Below are positions 12,419 to 25,600 of a stretch of 64,000 bases of DNA, one piece after another. Within the stretch, counting starts at the first letter, position 1; each line of letters opens with the position of its first letter. The position numbers and the translations under genes were made by a program. Source of the DNA: Opisthorchis felineus (Eukaryota > Platyhelminthes > Trematoda > Opisthorchiida > Opisthorchiidae); contig SJOL01008619.1 of the NCBI GenBank assembly GCA_004794785.1, positions 655,965 through 719,964 of the forward strand, read 5' to 3'. The notes beneath the pieces are model-generated. The model was given only the letters and a program-made list of their open reading frames with translations, had not been told where the DNA came from and ran no database searches.

Positions 12419-12514
12419 ATAAGATTGACAGAAGCTCGGAGACTTCGCTTACCCGATGAGCTCCAAGAAGGGCGAAACCGGTCGTGCGTTGTCGGGGATT
12501 TTTTGGCAACCTCT
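12419..12514 (+). mobile_element. Short hammerhead repeat, nearly intact
   Basis: Begins ATAAGATTGACAGAAGCTC and ends TTTTTTGGCAACCTCTT, matching the inverted ends of the family. Between them (about 12445-12488) are GCTTAC, then CCGATGAGCTCCAAGAAGG, then GCGAAACCGGTCGTGCG. Stem II and the GUC site are kept. The CUGAUGA box has one change (CCGATGA) at an invariant position and stem I has a mismatch, so activity is doubtful. Confidence 0.75.
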
Positions 12515-12842
12515 TTAGTTGTGTGTCACTTCTGCATAAAAGCAAGTGATACAGATGTTAAACAATCCTTTTTAAATGCGCAGCTGAATACTGAGTTAAC
12601 CGTTGTCATGAAAAACAATGCACCGCTAAAACTGTAAAAACAAACCAGCCTTGAAGACGTCCATTCAAAAAGGAACCCAAACCACAAATCGTGGTAGAAT
12701 CTCCATCGAAAAAGCTGAACTGCATCAAATTGTGGATGCTTCCCAAATTGTCTGACTACGCTTCTCTGGTTAGCAAAGATTCAATTCTTCGAACCATACT
12801 TAGAATAATGAACAATTTGCTCTGTAAATGAAGCCAATCTAT

Positions 12843-12990
12843 ACTGAAAGGCAGAGAAACACTATACAGCTGTTTTAGCGTTATGGTAATCGTGAGCGGT
12901 GGGCATCTCGCGAAATTTCATGGAGTCTCGAACACGTGACCCCACAACTAGTAGATTGAATAGTTAGCCGTTCGGTCATGAGCGGTTCAC
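12843..12990 (-). mobile_element. tRNA-headed SINE with eroded hammerhead
   Basis: Minus strand has a tRNA-like head: A-box-like TGACCGAACGGCTAACTATT (12978-12959) and B-box-like GTGTTCGAGACTCC (12935-12922). These are followed by CGCGAGATG, then an eroded hammerhead (CACGATTA box, AAAACAGCTGTATAGTG). It aligns with copies at 27.9 and 33.8 kb. The order tRNA head then hammerhead is that of Schistosoma Sm-alpha elements. Confidence 0.65.
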
Positions 12991-15900
12991 AGGACGGACT
13001 TTCCATTGAAATTCTCGAATCTCCTCTACCAAAGTATTTGGAACCCTAGGTGGTTCCATACACTACCGACAACTCGCTCTTACAAATAACCAGTTCTGGA
13101 TATCACGTAGCATTCTCAGCCTGCAGGAATTTAGCATTCTTACTTAGGCTGTTAGTTTTTTTCTGTGCGAATGAATTTTTGTCGCCTTAAAAAATCTTGG
13201 ATATAGTTGACATAAGTCATGATCGCCCGCAGACAGAACACCTAGCCGGTATTTCACATGTCACACATGGATTTCAATTTCAAGCACTAAAGTCTTGACG
13301 AATGAAAAGGCTTTCTGGAGCTAAAAATTGGCCTGGATAGGATTGGTTTACGCGATAACATCCCCATCATTCTCCTTTTGTTCTGAGCTGACTGCGTGGG
13401 CGTGGGCAGGATGTTTATCTGATCATCTGCCTCTCTATATAAGGTTCGTGTTGAATCTGGTAAAAAAGAACAGTGGCAAAAACACACTCGAAGACTTTTA
13501 GTTCTAGGCTCTTTTGAGCGAGTCCAAAATATTTCGTGGAATTCTTCTGTCGTTCCTCTTAGGAAAAGGAAATGACAAAAAATGTGAGTCAGTCTGTCTC
13601 CTGTGCCTTGTGAATACTACTTCATAAGATATCACTATGATGTTTCATAGATCAATAAAACTTTACAATTCATTATGGCTTCGTTCAAAATAAATAAGCC
13701 ATAGCTCTTAGAAAATAACCAACAGAACGTGTATTTCTGTGAGCTCAACGTTTGGCGGCAACCACAAAACATGTAACTGAAACAAATGAAGCCAAAAACC
13801 ATCAGGTCAATACAGACCTGCTACCCGAGACGATGCAAAGTTAAAACCTGCTTTGAATGAGGTTTTAAATTTCGGTACCTGACGCAGAGTGTTGTGGCTT
13901 AATACTCATACATGTTGCCGATCCGTCTGCCGTTTGTGTCTCCTAGTTTGGCCTTCTGTTTTTCTTACCCTGAGGAACAACGTACTTTGAACCACTTCGT
14001 GAACGTTGGTCAAAATAAGAAAAACCAGCAGCTGGGCGGCAGCAAGATGGTTATGGGGGAGTCATTTTTCGCGGGCCAGTTTAGCAGCTTTACGCGGCTC
14101 AAAGCAAGAGACAGCGGTGGATCGGAGGTAGTAGTGACTACTTGACAGGCTGCTAACTGGGTTCATTTTCTCATGTAATGCAGAAAACTTGAATAAATTC
14201 CTGATTTATATACCACAGTGCAGATCTACGCAGTAAATTTTGCAGAAATCAGGGTAATTCCTACTAGCTAGCCTGAAAAGTTAACATCTCCAATAAGAAT
14301 AGGTGTGTTGGGTGCCAAACTAGCAACCAGTTCCCGTTGTAGCAACAGATAAATCGTGAAATGGGGATAGCGATTTCTCAACCCTGTCATTTTCCTTGAC
14401 CTGCTCAGGACAGCAAATTAACCTGTGTACTCCAAAAAAAGTTAAGTTTACTGGTCATAAGATCATTTGAATTTGGGCTAATTACTGCTCGCTACACAGC
14501 AGAATAAATCTCCCCCAGGATAGTAAGTTTTTGGTTTGTGCTGTTTGAGGTATGCGAGACAAACTTATTCACCTTCAATTGATTCACCATCTTTGGGTTA
14601 AACGGATTATTTTGGTTGGTCTTCCGTTTGGCTTGCACAATATACCAGCGGATGGTACTGTCTGAATAACTGAATGGCACAAGTTCGATTTAATATGAAA
14701 GATGGGGATTTGAATAATCGTGAATAAGAAACCAAATACACATGATGCAGGCAAAACGAGGGACACAGTCAGGTGGAATAATATTCCCTAATTAGCCAAC
14801 AACCACTGTATCGGCTGAGTCACATTACATCCCAGCTGACGCCCAAATATTTTAGTGCGCTTATGATATCATTTCTGACGGTTTTTTGGCGGTAAATCAT
14901 TCAATGCGTACACTTGTTTATTTGGGTTCTATTCTTTTTGACACCTTAATGGAGTTTGGCTGATAGGATTCTTAGCTCTAGAATTTAGTTGAGCAGCATA
15001 CATATTATGATCCCCTAAACTCTGATTGTGCACGCCAGGTGAGGTTCAACAGCTTCACGTTGCCTTCTTCATTCGACGTGCAGCGGATAGTTTTAATGAC
15101 GCGATGCAATCATGAGATGACGCTCTAGTGTGATCGATGGGCGGATGGCACCAGATTGCCCGGTGCCCAGTGGCTGACTTTCAGTGCCTTCCATGTTCGT
15201 CCTACTTGCCACGCTAACACATCTGTTTCCAACGTCTGCGCTACATGATTTTGAAAAACTAAGCAACGCCAGATCGAGCTGCAAACGGTTTGCTGGGTGT
15301 AAACAGAATACAGATGCGTAAACAATAGAGCTCTTCTACTCGGATAATATGCGGATGTGGGACCGCAGTCATTACATTCAAAAATGGTTGGACCAGATTT
15401 GAAATCCGTCGGATTTGTTGATTTTTCAATAGTTTTTCAGTGGTAGAAGATGGCGTGGAAACTGACAACAATCTTTGAAAAGCGGACAAAAGGGGGCACG
15501 CAGGCCAAGACTTGGTGTGGGTCTAATGTTGTTGTAAGTGGTCGTTGGTATGTTCGCTGAGCATTAAGTAGCTTCTTGAAAACACCGAAAGAGGAAGAAA
15601 TTATAACAGTAAATAAAATTATAAGATCAACGAAACCGTAGCGAGAATCATTGTTTTGTCGTTTTATTTCCTGACATCACAGGCCAGCTTCTAGGAGGTG
15701 ATCTTGAAACGTAACTTTGTGAAAAAGCTTCAGAATCCTTCTGCGGGCAGGGAGAAGTTCAATCCAGTGTTCTGGTTTATTAAGAGATGTGCAATTCTTT
15801 TGAGTATGGCGGGGGTGATACTCAAATTCAGTGTTTCCTTCACTTAATTTAGGTTAAAGTTCTCATCGGTGAAATGGCAGAACTTTCATAGCAATACTTT

Positions 15901-16530
15901 TTTATGCTAGAATATCTGCATTTTTATAAGCGGGTATCTATCAAATTCCTGCGAGCAGGTAACAGAAGATGTACGATATCTCGAAAGAAGTCCTAAGGTG
16001 CTTCGGTGAAGATTTAAAAGGCCATAAGAGATTTAGAACTTCAAGGCTTTTATGGCTCAAATATCTTTTTAGACAACTGACTGGAAATTCTAACATATCA
16101 AGCATTTCAGCAAGACAAATTAGGACTATAGCGGTTTGATCCTATGGTTTTTAAGAAGCGTCTGTTAAAAAAAACCAAGGCTTATAATAATGAAAACTAT
16201 ATGGAGTAATAAACTTAAAGGAACCCAAAATTTTTCGAGAACTGGTTTTCAAACTTCAGAAACGAAACCAGATAAAACGGTCACACAGAGTTCCCGGATC
16301 TTGCGCTTATACAGCTACTCCGGGAACTCAATAGCTGCTGAATTTCTTCTAGAAGAACCATAGAGCTATATGAATTAAAGAACGGTCTCCGCCCTGCTGA
16401 ATGTGTTGCTGTGTTGACGAATTTTTTGCGCGAAAAACATTCAACTTTTATGTAGCAAAAGATGCATTCTACGGACTTTTTTTAAAAACAACTGCCCTTC
16501 TAAATTCTTACACTGTTCAATCGTTTTCTT
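12991..16530. other. No recognised gene; upstream of tetraspanin
   Basis: Would hold the tetraspanin promoter or a 5' UTR exon if cis-spliced, but neither could be recognised. 13912-14145 is locally G/C-rich and open on plus without family resemblance. A word shared with 9.9 kb lies at 15543-15562. Confidence 0.45.
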
Positions 16531-16549
16531 ACAGAATAGTGCATTCGGA

Positions 16550-16606
16550 ATGATATTTGCCTGCGCAGCGCGATGCATTATCATCCTGTTCAATATCATT
16601 TTTATG
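16550..16606 (+). CDS. Tetraspanin exon 1 (start, first half of TM1)
   Basis: Codes 19 residues, [19 protein letters not shown], the cytoplasmic N-terminus and the start of TM1, and ends in phase 0 at a GTAAGT donor. The ATG lies 15 bases inside an exon that opens after a good acceptor (TTTCTTACAG, 16525-16534). The 5' UTR is therefore either spliced from an upstream exon or joined to a trans-spliced leader. Cysteines at 5 and 9 are candidate palmitoylation sites. Confidence 0.85.
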
Positions 16607-19600
16607 GTAAGTGGGTTTATTGCTAAATTCCTTAAATTACGTTTTCTACGTAAAACTTGGAACTTCTCGCTGAAACATACTTAGAGCCGACCTATTTCAT
16701 TCTCAGCTTAAAGTTTGGCTACCTCTGGGAGCAACGGATTCTATGAATGCAGCTCGGTTGAGGAGGCGGCAGTGATTTGTTCCACTCGAAAGGACGCCTC
16801 CACTCTTTTAGGGCAAAAAATCACACAAGTGAATCTAACAACAGAGCATCGAGATAATTCGTGCTAACATAAATGGTGCCAATGTTTACCATCAAGCCGT
16901 TCAATAAAACCAAATTCATGTTTACTTGAACACTTCTGTCAAATACCCAAAAAGCAAATTTTGAAGGTTTTACTGCGATTCATTGTCGCTAATATTAAAA
17001 AACGTTTGGCTCTAATTAAACTACTAATGACAGTTTAAATGCCGGTACTCTATCGGGGAGATTAGATAAAAGATTGTCTGAATGTGATGTACGAAAATAA
17101 AAAGTGGCTTTAGTAATCACTGCGGACGTTCAGCAATATGAGCAAAATATAAAAAAATTCTTGTAGACCAAAGCCACTCTCCTGAAGAGTGAAGAGTTCC
17201 GCGTTGACCTCGGTTTGGAGACAATATCCCCTGAATACAAGCTGCCTCCCAAGGGAGAACAAAACACTCCATCCGGACGGTATCCCCTCCTCGTGTAGGA
17301 TCGCTGCACGCACACACATGGTTTCAATATGCTTTGCTGCCTCCTGTCCAAATGTTGTACATAATGTTTTTGGAAACAAAACGGCTTTCTCAACCATCTA
17401 CACTCTTAAACAATTTGTCCAAAAAGCGAAAGGCCTCAAAAATATTTACTCGTTTCCCATGTTTGTCCTTTTGTTTACTCTTATGCTTCCTGTCCATTGA
17501 CACTACGATGTTTATTAGATGCCGGATCAGAGGAGAAAAACCTTGGCCTATTAGATTTCCCAGTTTACTCCTACAGAAAACCGTGATATCACACGCGTAT
17601 GTTTTATTTTTAGCTGGTATTTACTGAATGTTATTAACCGGAGAAAGGTATAATTGTGCAGACTACTGATTATCGACGTTCACGACTTCGTAGCACTACG
17701 AAACTTGCTGTCCATCACAGATCACCTCAGAATTGTATCACTCATAATTCCAAAACATTTTCCAACTACACATAGCTCAGATGTTTCCACTCAAAAAAAC
17801 TTGCGTCGTCAGTTTTGCACCCATTGGGTAACTGCATCGTTTACCGTGATTAAAGAACACGCGGTTGTTTGTTCACACATACGGTACGCATTTTGGAGTT
17901 GGCGGCAATAATCGATCATTCCGGGAGGGAGACTTGCCAAATCCTTGACTGAACCAATGAAGCTTCCTCGTCCGTTGGCTTTAAAAACGAGTTGATAGCA
18001 AGACTAAATCCTACCAGCCTGCCAGTTGGAAATGTAAAATGCTTTCCTGGAAAACGGAATAAAAAAATACCAAAACTTTTATCGCTGAAAATATTGATTG
18101 CTGTTTAGACTTTATCGAAATTAATGAATAAGTGTCAAACAAGTGACCGGAGTTCATCATCCTGGGGAGCAAGACGAGTACAGTTCTTTACTTTCATCTG
18201 GGGTTCCAAAAAAAGCCAGCAAAGCCTTGTTTGGACCGCGGTATATCTTTTCTATTTCTGCTGACAGGATAACTGTTGACTACACTTGTAGATCCACACG
18301 CACTAAATCCAAGCATATCGCCTTCACGCTGTTTTGTCTTTGTCGCCTCGAGAGGACTAAGACGAGTAAGGTCACTTCTGGATGCACAACGCAATTAACG
18401 TAATTATGAACTTCACCCTGTAAAAATCATACTTCTAACTGGAGGTTTCTACTTTTGAAAAGGAAATAAAACTCCAAACGAACGGTGAGGTGCCTTTTGA
18501 TGATGTGGGGTACATGGGAACAGGTTAGTTTCTGCACCGATTGTAAGTAATGTAGTGGAACTGATTAGTCTCCGGTGGCTGCTTATGGATGGGCCAGAAC
18601 TTACAGCTTCACGATAGAGCTTTCAATTAATCAGATTCATTGATAATTATGGGTGTATAGCGTTCTGTTTCAGCATAGCATGTTGTAACCTGATAAATAA
18701 TCATAATAATGGATCCACTTAACACGAATAGCTTGAAAGGTTTCACTTGGCTTATTAGGCCAGCTTACTTCAGCCTAGTCTGCATTTACATTGCTTGGTT
18801 TTAATAACATGTAGGCTAAATTACAGTGGGGCTGACCAACTACGTTATGGCCCACACTTGAATTCAAAGCCATGATTGGTTCATTTTCTTTTGGAATTTT
18901 TTCTCCTTGTGAGGTGGAACGTTCGTTTGTTGGGGTGTTGTTGCACAATCTGTTTGTTTGGAAGCGAAAACTCTGGCAACGAAAATACCTTGTCCTATAC
19001 ACAGAGAACAACCGTTGTCTGCCCATTCCTTTGTGCTATACTGACACCAGGACTTCTGAATTTTTTGACAACGTATCGGCCACTCACATAAAATAAGTAG
19101 AAACTGTTCGTCTGGATTCCTGTTCTGGAAGGCACAATAATGTAAATTCCATTAAAAAACAGCGAATACATAAGGCAAGTCACGACTTGAAGCGCTATTA
19201 GAATTCTGTTGGTAGGCATCTGGCCGTCGGTTAATTAGAAAATAGAAATTATGGAGAAGCATTGACTCAATGTACAGTGCACCATTGTGTTGCACTTCCT
19301 GGCCTGAATGGTTGTTATTCGAAATTTAGCCTATTTAAATGAGACGGAATTACTTCACATCTGTATATCTTCCCACAGCCGAAGTCTAACCACGATAAAA
19401 TACTCAAAATCACCATATAGCTGTTTTTCTCTTGTTATTCATTAAATTTTGGACTAACAGCCATCCAGTTGTGAAATACTAGCACGACTCAGCTTCCTAC
19501 GATAAGACAAACAGGTAAAAATTCTGTGCAAACTGTAAACACTATCGTCAGGAAAAGACCATCTAAACCGCATGAGTTCACCCTAGGTAGTGGTTACACG

Positions 19601-22600
19601 GAGATCCACTCAAAGCCAAATCGCCTGAGGGAGTAGTAAGCTTATATTTTAACTGAGTATAAATCAGACACAACCGATTAGCCAATGGTGACCGAATGGC
19701 CTATTTTTCAGAAGGTATCAGGTTCAGATTTGCTAGGAGGGTTAAACAGTTGTGAAGCACTTGTTCAGCAGGATGAAACTTCAATCAAAGCTCCAAACTT
19801 ACTTAACGCCCTACAAAAATTAGGTGACTGCCACGGAAAACGGAAGATTTCACAAATTTGAGGAACACTCTAGGTAAAGAACTCTTTTTTTGGAAGAGCA
19901 CATCAAAATCGGATCACGCGAGGTGAGCTGTGTAATTCACGGATGAGTAGCCCTCTATCCCGTTTGAATAATGGTCATTCACTGTTCGTCGCCTAGCCTT
20001 GTCTCAATGACAGTAGTCAAAATCCTATCTGAAATTTTACTGGTTCGAATCCCTCCAGAACTTCAACTGATGTGTACCGCTGATAATTTTCTGCAGGGAA
20101 AAATTATTTGTTCAACGCTGTTATGTTTTGCGTTATGGTTTCACACCACTTTCAGAGTGAATTCAAAAAGTAAACCTTTGAAATTTTCTCATTGTCTATG
20201 TAACTCAGCTACATCCTTCACAACATTTAAATTCCTACAAATGAATTATTAGCGGTTTTCGAAATTCAATAGCTGAGTGTGTGTTGATTGGGTTTATGAT
20301 AATATGTTCATGTTTTTTGAAAATAGACTTTTGGGAATGTTTTTTTCTGCGTCCCACTAACTCCTCACCGACACAAATTCAGATTACCGGTATCGGTCTG
20401 GCGATCGGGGGTGGTATCCTCGCCTGGAATACAACCGTAATATCGACCATCATTGATCCGCACCTAACGACTGAACAAGAAGAAATCGTCATGGGTATCC
20501 TGTATGGACTGCGTAAGTCGTTACTTTACACCGGTTCCCACTTTTGCCCGCGGTGTAGAAAACATAATCCGTTTGGCGCCAATGAGCTTTATGACGTCAG
20601 CGAGACGGCATGCCAGAATGCTACTCACTTTACCAAAAGGCATTGAGTTACTGGGAACTGGAATTGACTGTGTACAAAGTGACACAGAGAACCTGATTCC
20701 ACTCTATATTTGAAACTTGAATACTCTCTGCAGTTCATAATGTAGGATACAAAAAGTACACATGGTTACAGTCATAATAGCAAATCACAAATTAGAGAAA
20801 AAACTAGGTGCTCGTACTCTTTGACCAAGCCGACACACACATTATTTTTGGGGACAGGCCACCCACCGCAAACTTCGCACGAGAGTAGCTGTGCTTTTCT
20901 GGGAGAAGCGCAACCACACACGTTTAATTTGGCAGTGTGAAGTGATCCAAGGGACCGCGCCGATCAAACTAGGATGGGTTTGGGCGATATATCGAAACAT
21001 TTCGTTTGTGTGGGTGGCTGATGATCTGTTCGTTAATGTTGACAGTTGGCTTCCTAACGTTTCGTCAATAATCGATGATGCATTATGAGTACAATTGTCG
21101 ACGTAGCTAAGGCCAATATCTAGTAAGGCTACATTAGGAATACACCATTCTGCACCAAGCTCAACTAAAATTTCCAAGCGCAGAGTGGAGCATCAAAATT
21201 TGTGTACGAATGTTGACCATGTTAGAGTTGAAGGCGTTCGTCATCCTTTCGAACTACACCACTCCCTGGTACATTCCATAAAAGTGGAAAAACTTCCAGC
21301 ATTAGAAATGCACTCTATGACGTTTTCTCCCCTCCTAAGTACTAAATTACCTGATCATTCATGCTGTACCTCATAGGGGTTTTCCGTAAAACCGCCCTCA
21401 GTAATGCTTGGAAAAGTTGAAGGATGTAGTGCACAAATATGTTTATTACATGTATCATTGCAAGCAGCGAAGTCTAGTAGGGACTTGCGGGCACAGTGAA
21501 ACACAAGTACTTCGTACCTGCCGAAAACATTACGTATAGTTATTGGAAAACCACCAGGTTATTCACCGCCTTCCTGACCGTAGGCTAATAGGCAGCTCGT
21601 GTTAACACTGGCATTGTATTGCGCCGCAAAGGGTGATGCTGGCACCTGAGTGGTAAAACAATAATTGACACAGGTACCCGTTGTTACTCCATCAGGTTTA
21701 GGCCGGCTGCTACTTGCAACCCGCAGATGTGACACGTTTGCCCGCCAATATTATTCTTTTGGGTATACTTCGGTGCCAGGGACTTACATACAGCACCATA
21801 TAAGGCTTGGTGTCAACCGTCCGTGCGCCTGCCAATATGCACAGGTGTATAGCGGTTTAACTAATGTTCACTGGCAAGTCCAATTCAGGTGCTGGCCATT
21901 CAGCTAGCAGTTCGACCGGGTGGCTTACAAACCTTGCTTTAGAGCAAAATCATGGCTGGTTGGGAACTTATGAGATATTTTCAAGTGTTGAGATTTTCAC
22001 TCATGCCGGTTAAAATACAAGTTCCCATTTTAAGCTTGACTTCAAATTACTCAACTCTGGAAGTGTAAATCGACCAAAGGCGCTTCACCACCCCCAAAAT
22101 ACCATTGTCCTTGACTTTTTTTGGACGCCATCACAACGATTTTACCGCTAGAACACTTTCGGCAAATGAAAGGGCGTTTGTTCGGTTTCTGTGATTGCTG
22201 CGACATTTTTTATGAGGAATGTCTGTTGAGAAATACACCTATTTTACAAGTTTGAGTTGGGGCTCCTTGTTGAAGAAGTAAAAATTTGTCTATTTAATCT
22301 AGTCAGGGGAAACAGACATAAGAGGGGAAATGTAAGGCTTCAAAACCACCTGTTTACGTTGTACTTGTATTTAAACTACTTTGTATTAAGTACTTTGGTC
22401 GATGAGATGGTTACGAAATATCAGTTGTCCGACGTATGTATCTTCTTTACTTTTCTAAATTTTGGGAAGATGTAAGCGGGATGTTTTTCTTAACTTCTAT
22501 TTTCCTATGTCCCTAATGGGTTTTGACTTCGAGCCGAAGTGTCTTTTGGTCATTTGAAATGTCCCTTCTCCACAGGAAAACCCGCTTTGGGACCTTCTGT

Positions 22601-25600
22601 CATCAAATTAGCTTTTAGTTGTTAAATATTACAAAGGGTTTCAAGTCAGTCTTATACGCCTGTGGATCGTGCATAGGGGATAAAGTTGATGCGCAGTTAC
22701 TCAGTCATTAGGGCTGGAAGGCTCCTTAATGTTGCTCCAGCGAATGGTACTACCGTAGTACTGTTGTGTGCTAATCTGGCCAAGTCTCGGTGCAGTGGAT
22801 CTAGAAGCTAATAAATATGCAACTCTGTTGCGCTGAACAACAGCAGGCTATCTCAAAATAGGCCATCAAACCGAAAAGAGTATTTGGAATTAACTGGGGG
22901 TATCCTCGCTTCATGGCAAGTTGTTGTTGACTGAGAGTGTTTCTGCGTTTTCAGTAGTTGGCTTACCTTCTTCTGGATATCTCTACTAGATTTTGTTGCT
23001 GACCATTGAAATACGTTTGTCTTTAGGGTTTTGCAATAATGTGCCACCTAGAAAAGAATATTTTGTACTGTTTTTACGTATGAGATTCCGAATGTGTGAA
23101 ATATTGATTATCAACCCAAGTACATGTAACACAAACGAAGGGACCTGGAAACTCTCCCCCGCCGGACGAGTGCTTCACCTTCCAAAATACCTACCCACAC
23201 ATCGCACACAGATTGGCAAACTGATTTGCCATGACCCTGCTCTATTTTTTTCACAAGAGTAATACTACACATTTGCATTCGTCGCAAAGACTTGCAGTTC
23301 GGTCTTTCGAATAACGAAACAGTTCATTCACAGTTGGATCCCAGTGTCTTTCACGTGTCCGGTGAAGACTTCAGTGCAATAAACAGCATTTTGAATATAT
23401 CTAAGTTTTTTACGTAGAGGAGGCTTGATGGGCAACGTTATCCCATAATCCAAGTTCAGCTTGATTGTTTGAGAAATTCTTTAAGTGTCCATTATACCCG
23501 TTTTACATGACTTTCTGCTGTTACCAAAGTTTCACACTATTGTCGCGTGTGGGAGTTTGCCATCCGAAAATTACGGACGCATTAAGGGTTTACACTTTAT
23601 CAGCTCTATTTAGTTAGTAGTATGAGGAGGTTTGTTTATAACAAGAATGAGGGGAAAACGTCGCTCCCACTCCGAACACTGCCGTCACATTTGACCCTCG
23701 TGCATCTGAATTGTTACGACCTAAGTTTAGATGACATTTGCAGTGGTAATCCACGTTGTGTTTACGGTGAACTAGGAATATTGGTTTCCAAAAGCAAGTT
23801 CTAACTTTCACGCTGTTTTACTTTCAGAGCCCCTGGGATTGGGATTATTCAGCACTGGAATGGTCATCCTCATACTATGCCTCCTCGGTGTGATTGGTGC
23901 CTGTATGAACAGTCGCTGTATACTGGCTGTCGTAAGTTGCTCAGTTCAATCATTAGCATCCAGCAAGATGTATCATGTTGCCAGTCGCTGAGCAAAATCC
24001 ACCGGCAACCCGAATTATCGCGAGGGTAAAATACCTGACAAAATGGAACATACTCATAGACGTCTCAAAAACGACTACCAGACACACGCTACTGACTAAT
24101 TTGGTGTCTTCTCCGGCAAGCCTTTTTGTTTGTAGAACAGCAAAAGATTGTGTGCAAAAAGTTTGTGTTTTGGTCACATGCTCATCTGCGGAGTGGCTCC
24201 GAATGGACGTAGAAGAATATCACTAAACCAGTCTCTAAGCATGTCACTTTGAAGAAAGAACAGAGTGCACAAAATATAAACATTTTGAGGGGATATTCAT
24301 GTAAATCCCAGCTGAATGTCTCGTTTATGATATGCTTCAACTTCAAGAAAATGCACTTTGATATCTCGAAAGTCGTACCAAATAAAACATGAGGCGGCAT
24401 GGTGCAGCTCATTTGGTGCGAGAATACCACAACGGAGAGATTCAGCTAGGATTCAGCTGAGTCTTCCGTTAAAATAAAATGGATGCGCAGATGAGTGTAG
24501 TTTGCGAATTTCGTAAAATTCGGGTTCAAGTTGAAAGTAAGGTTGACGATAACTGGAGGACTGCGCCTACATGATAAGCCCTATGAAGGACGAAACCGTT
24601 CGTGCGCTATCGAAAAGTTTCCAGTAACCTTGGGACTAGTGGTCCTGCAAGTAAATGAAGGTCGTAGTTTCACAAAATCTTTCATACCGGTGCCCCATTA
24701 TCTGGGAAATCATGACTCCTGGCCCCAAGTTTTAGCCCCGTGTAACACAGTAATCGATTGCATTTTTTAGAATGCTGAGATTGAGCAACTTCAGGTAGAT
24801 TGGGTAGGCGTCATTCTCAGGCTTTTCGGGTAGTGTTAGGTAACGAAAACTTTGAGAAAACTCTTTAATTATTGACTGTTAATTAGTGTTATTTCGTGCG
24901 AATTTTTGTTGATTTCCAAACAGTTTGGCATCTACTGCAAATATCCATTCACCTTTCGTCCCCTCAACTAGCATGCCATCGTCAGTTTGTTTATCCCAAT
25001 GCCATTCGAATTTGTGTTGCTTGGCAAAATTTCGTTTCTGGTCTCTGGTCTTTGATTTTCATCGAGACTTATCAGTTCGTTCATAAGTACCCAATGATTG
25101 TCGAGATGAAACCGGTTGTTGGCCGGTTAATTTTCTGGTTAAGCGATTAACAACCCACAGGTGAAACGTACCGCGTCAAGAAGCAGTGAGGAGTTTGTGC
25201 TGGGGAGTATTTCAAAACCACTGTGAATAATCGCGCCTTACAGTACCAGTTCTTGAATGTTTGACATCGGGTTCGCAGTCAGCGATTGACCATTAGGTTT
25301 GTTTATGTGGTTCTAAAAAAATAGAACCATGGTATTCGACAGACGGATATGTGAAATCAGACTGACAAGTGCGGTCAACCATGTCATAACATGTGAATAC
25401 AGTAAACCAGGACAACATTTTTGGGAAATTACCTAAAATCTCACTGCTGCATGGGTAATCAAGGTCAAGGAAACTGAAAAAGAAGATAACTAAATTAAAA
25501 GGTGTGAATTAACATCTACGCTGTATAACCCAAGAAAATTATCAAACGGTCTCCATGCCTTATAAAATACAATCTGACCAAAATGAAGTAAAACACTTAC

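Noticed and set aside
17110..17500. Coding exon on either strand in intron 1
   Set aside because: Several frames are open on both strands with no family resemblance or splice support, and all lie inside a well-defined intron.
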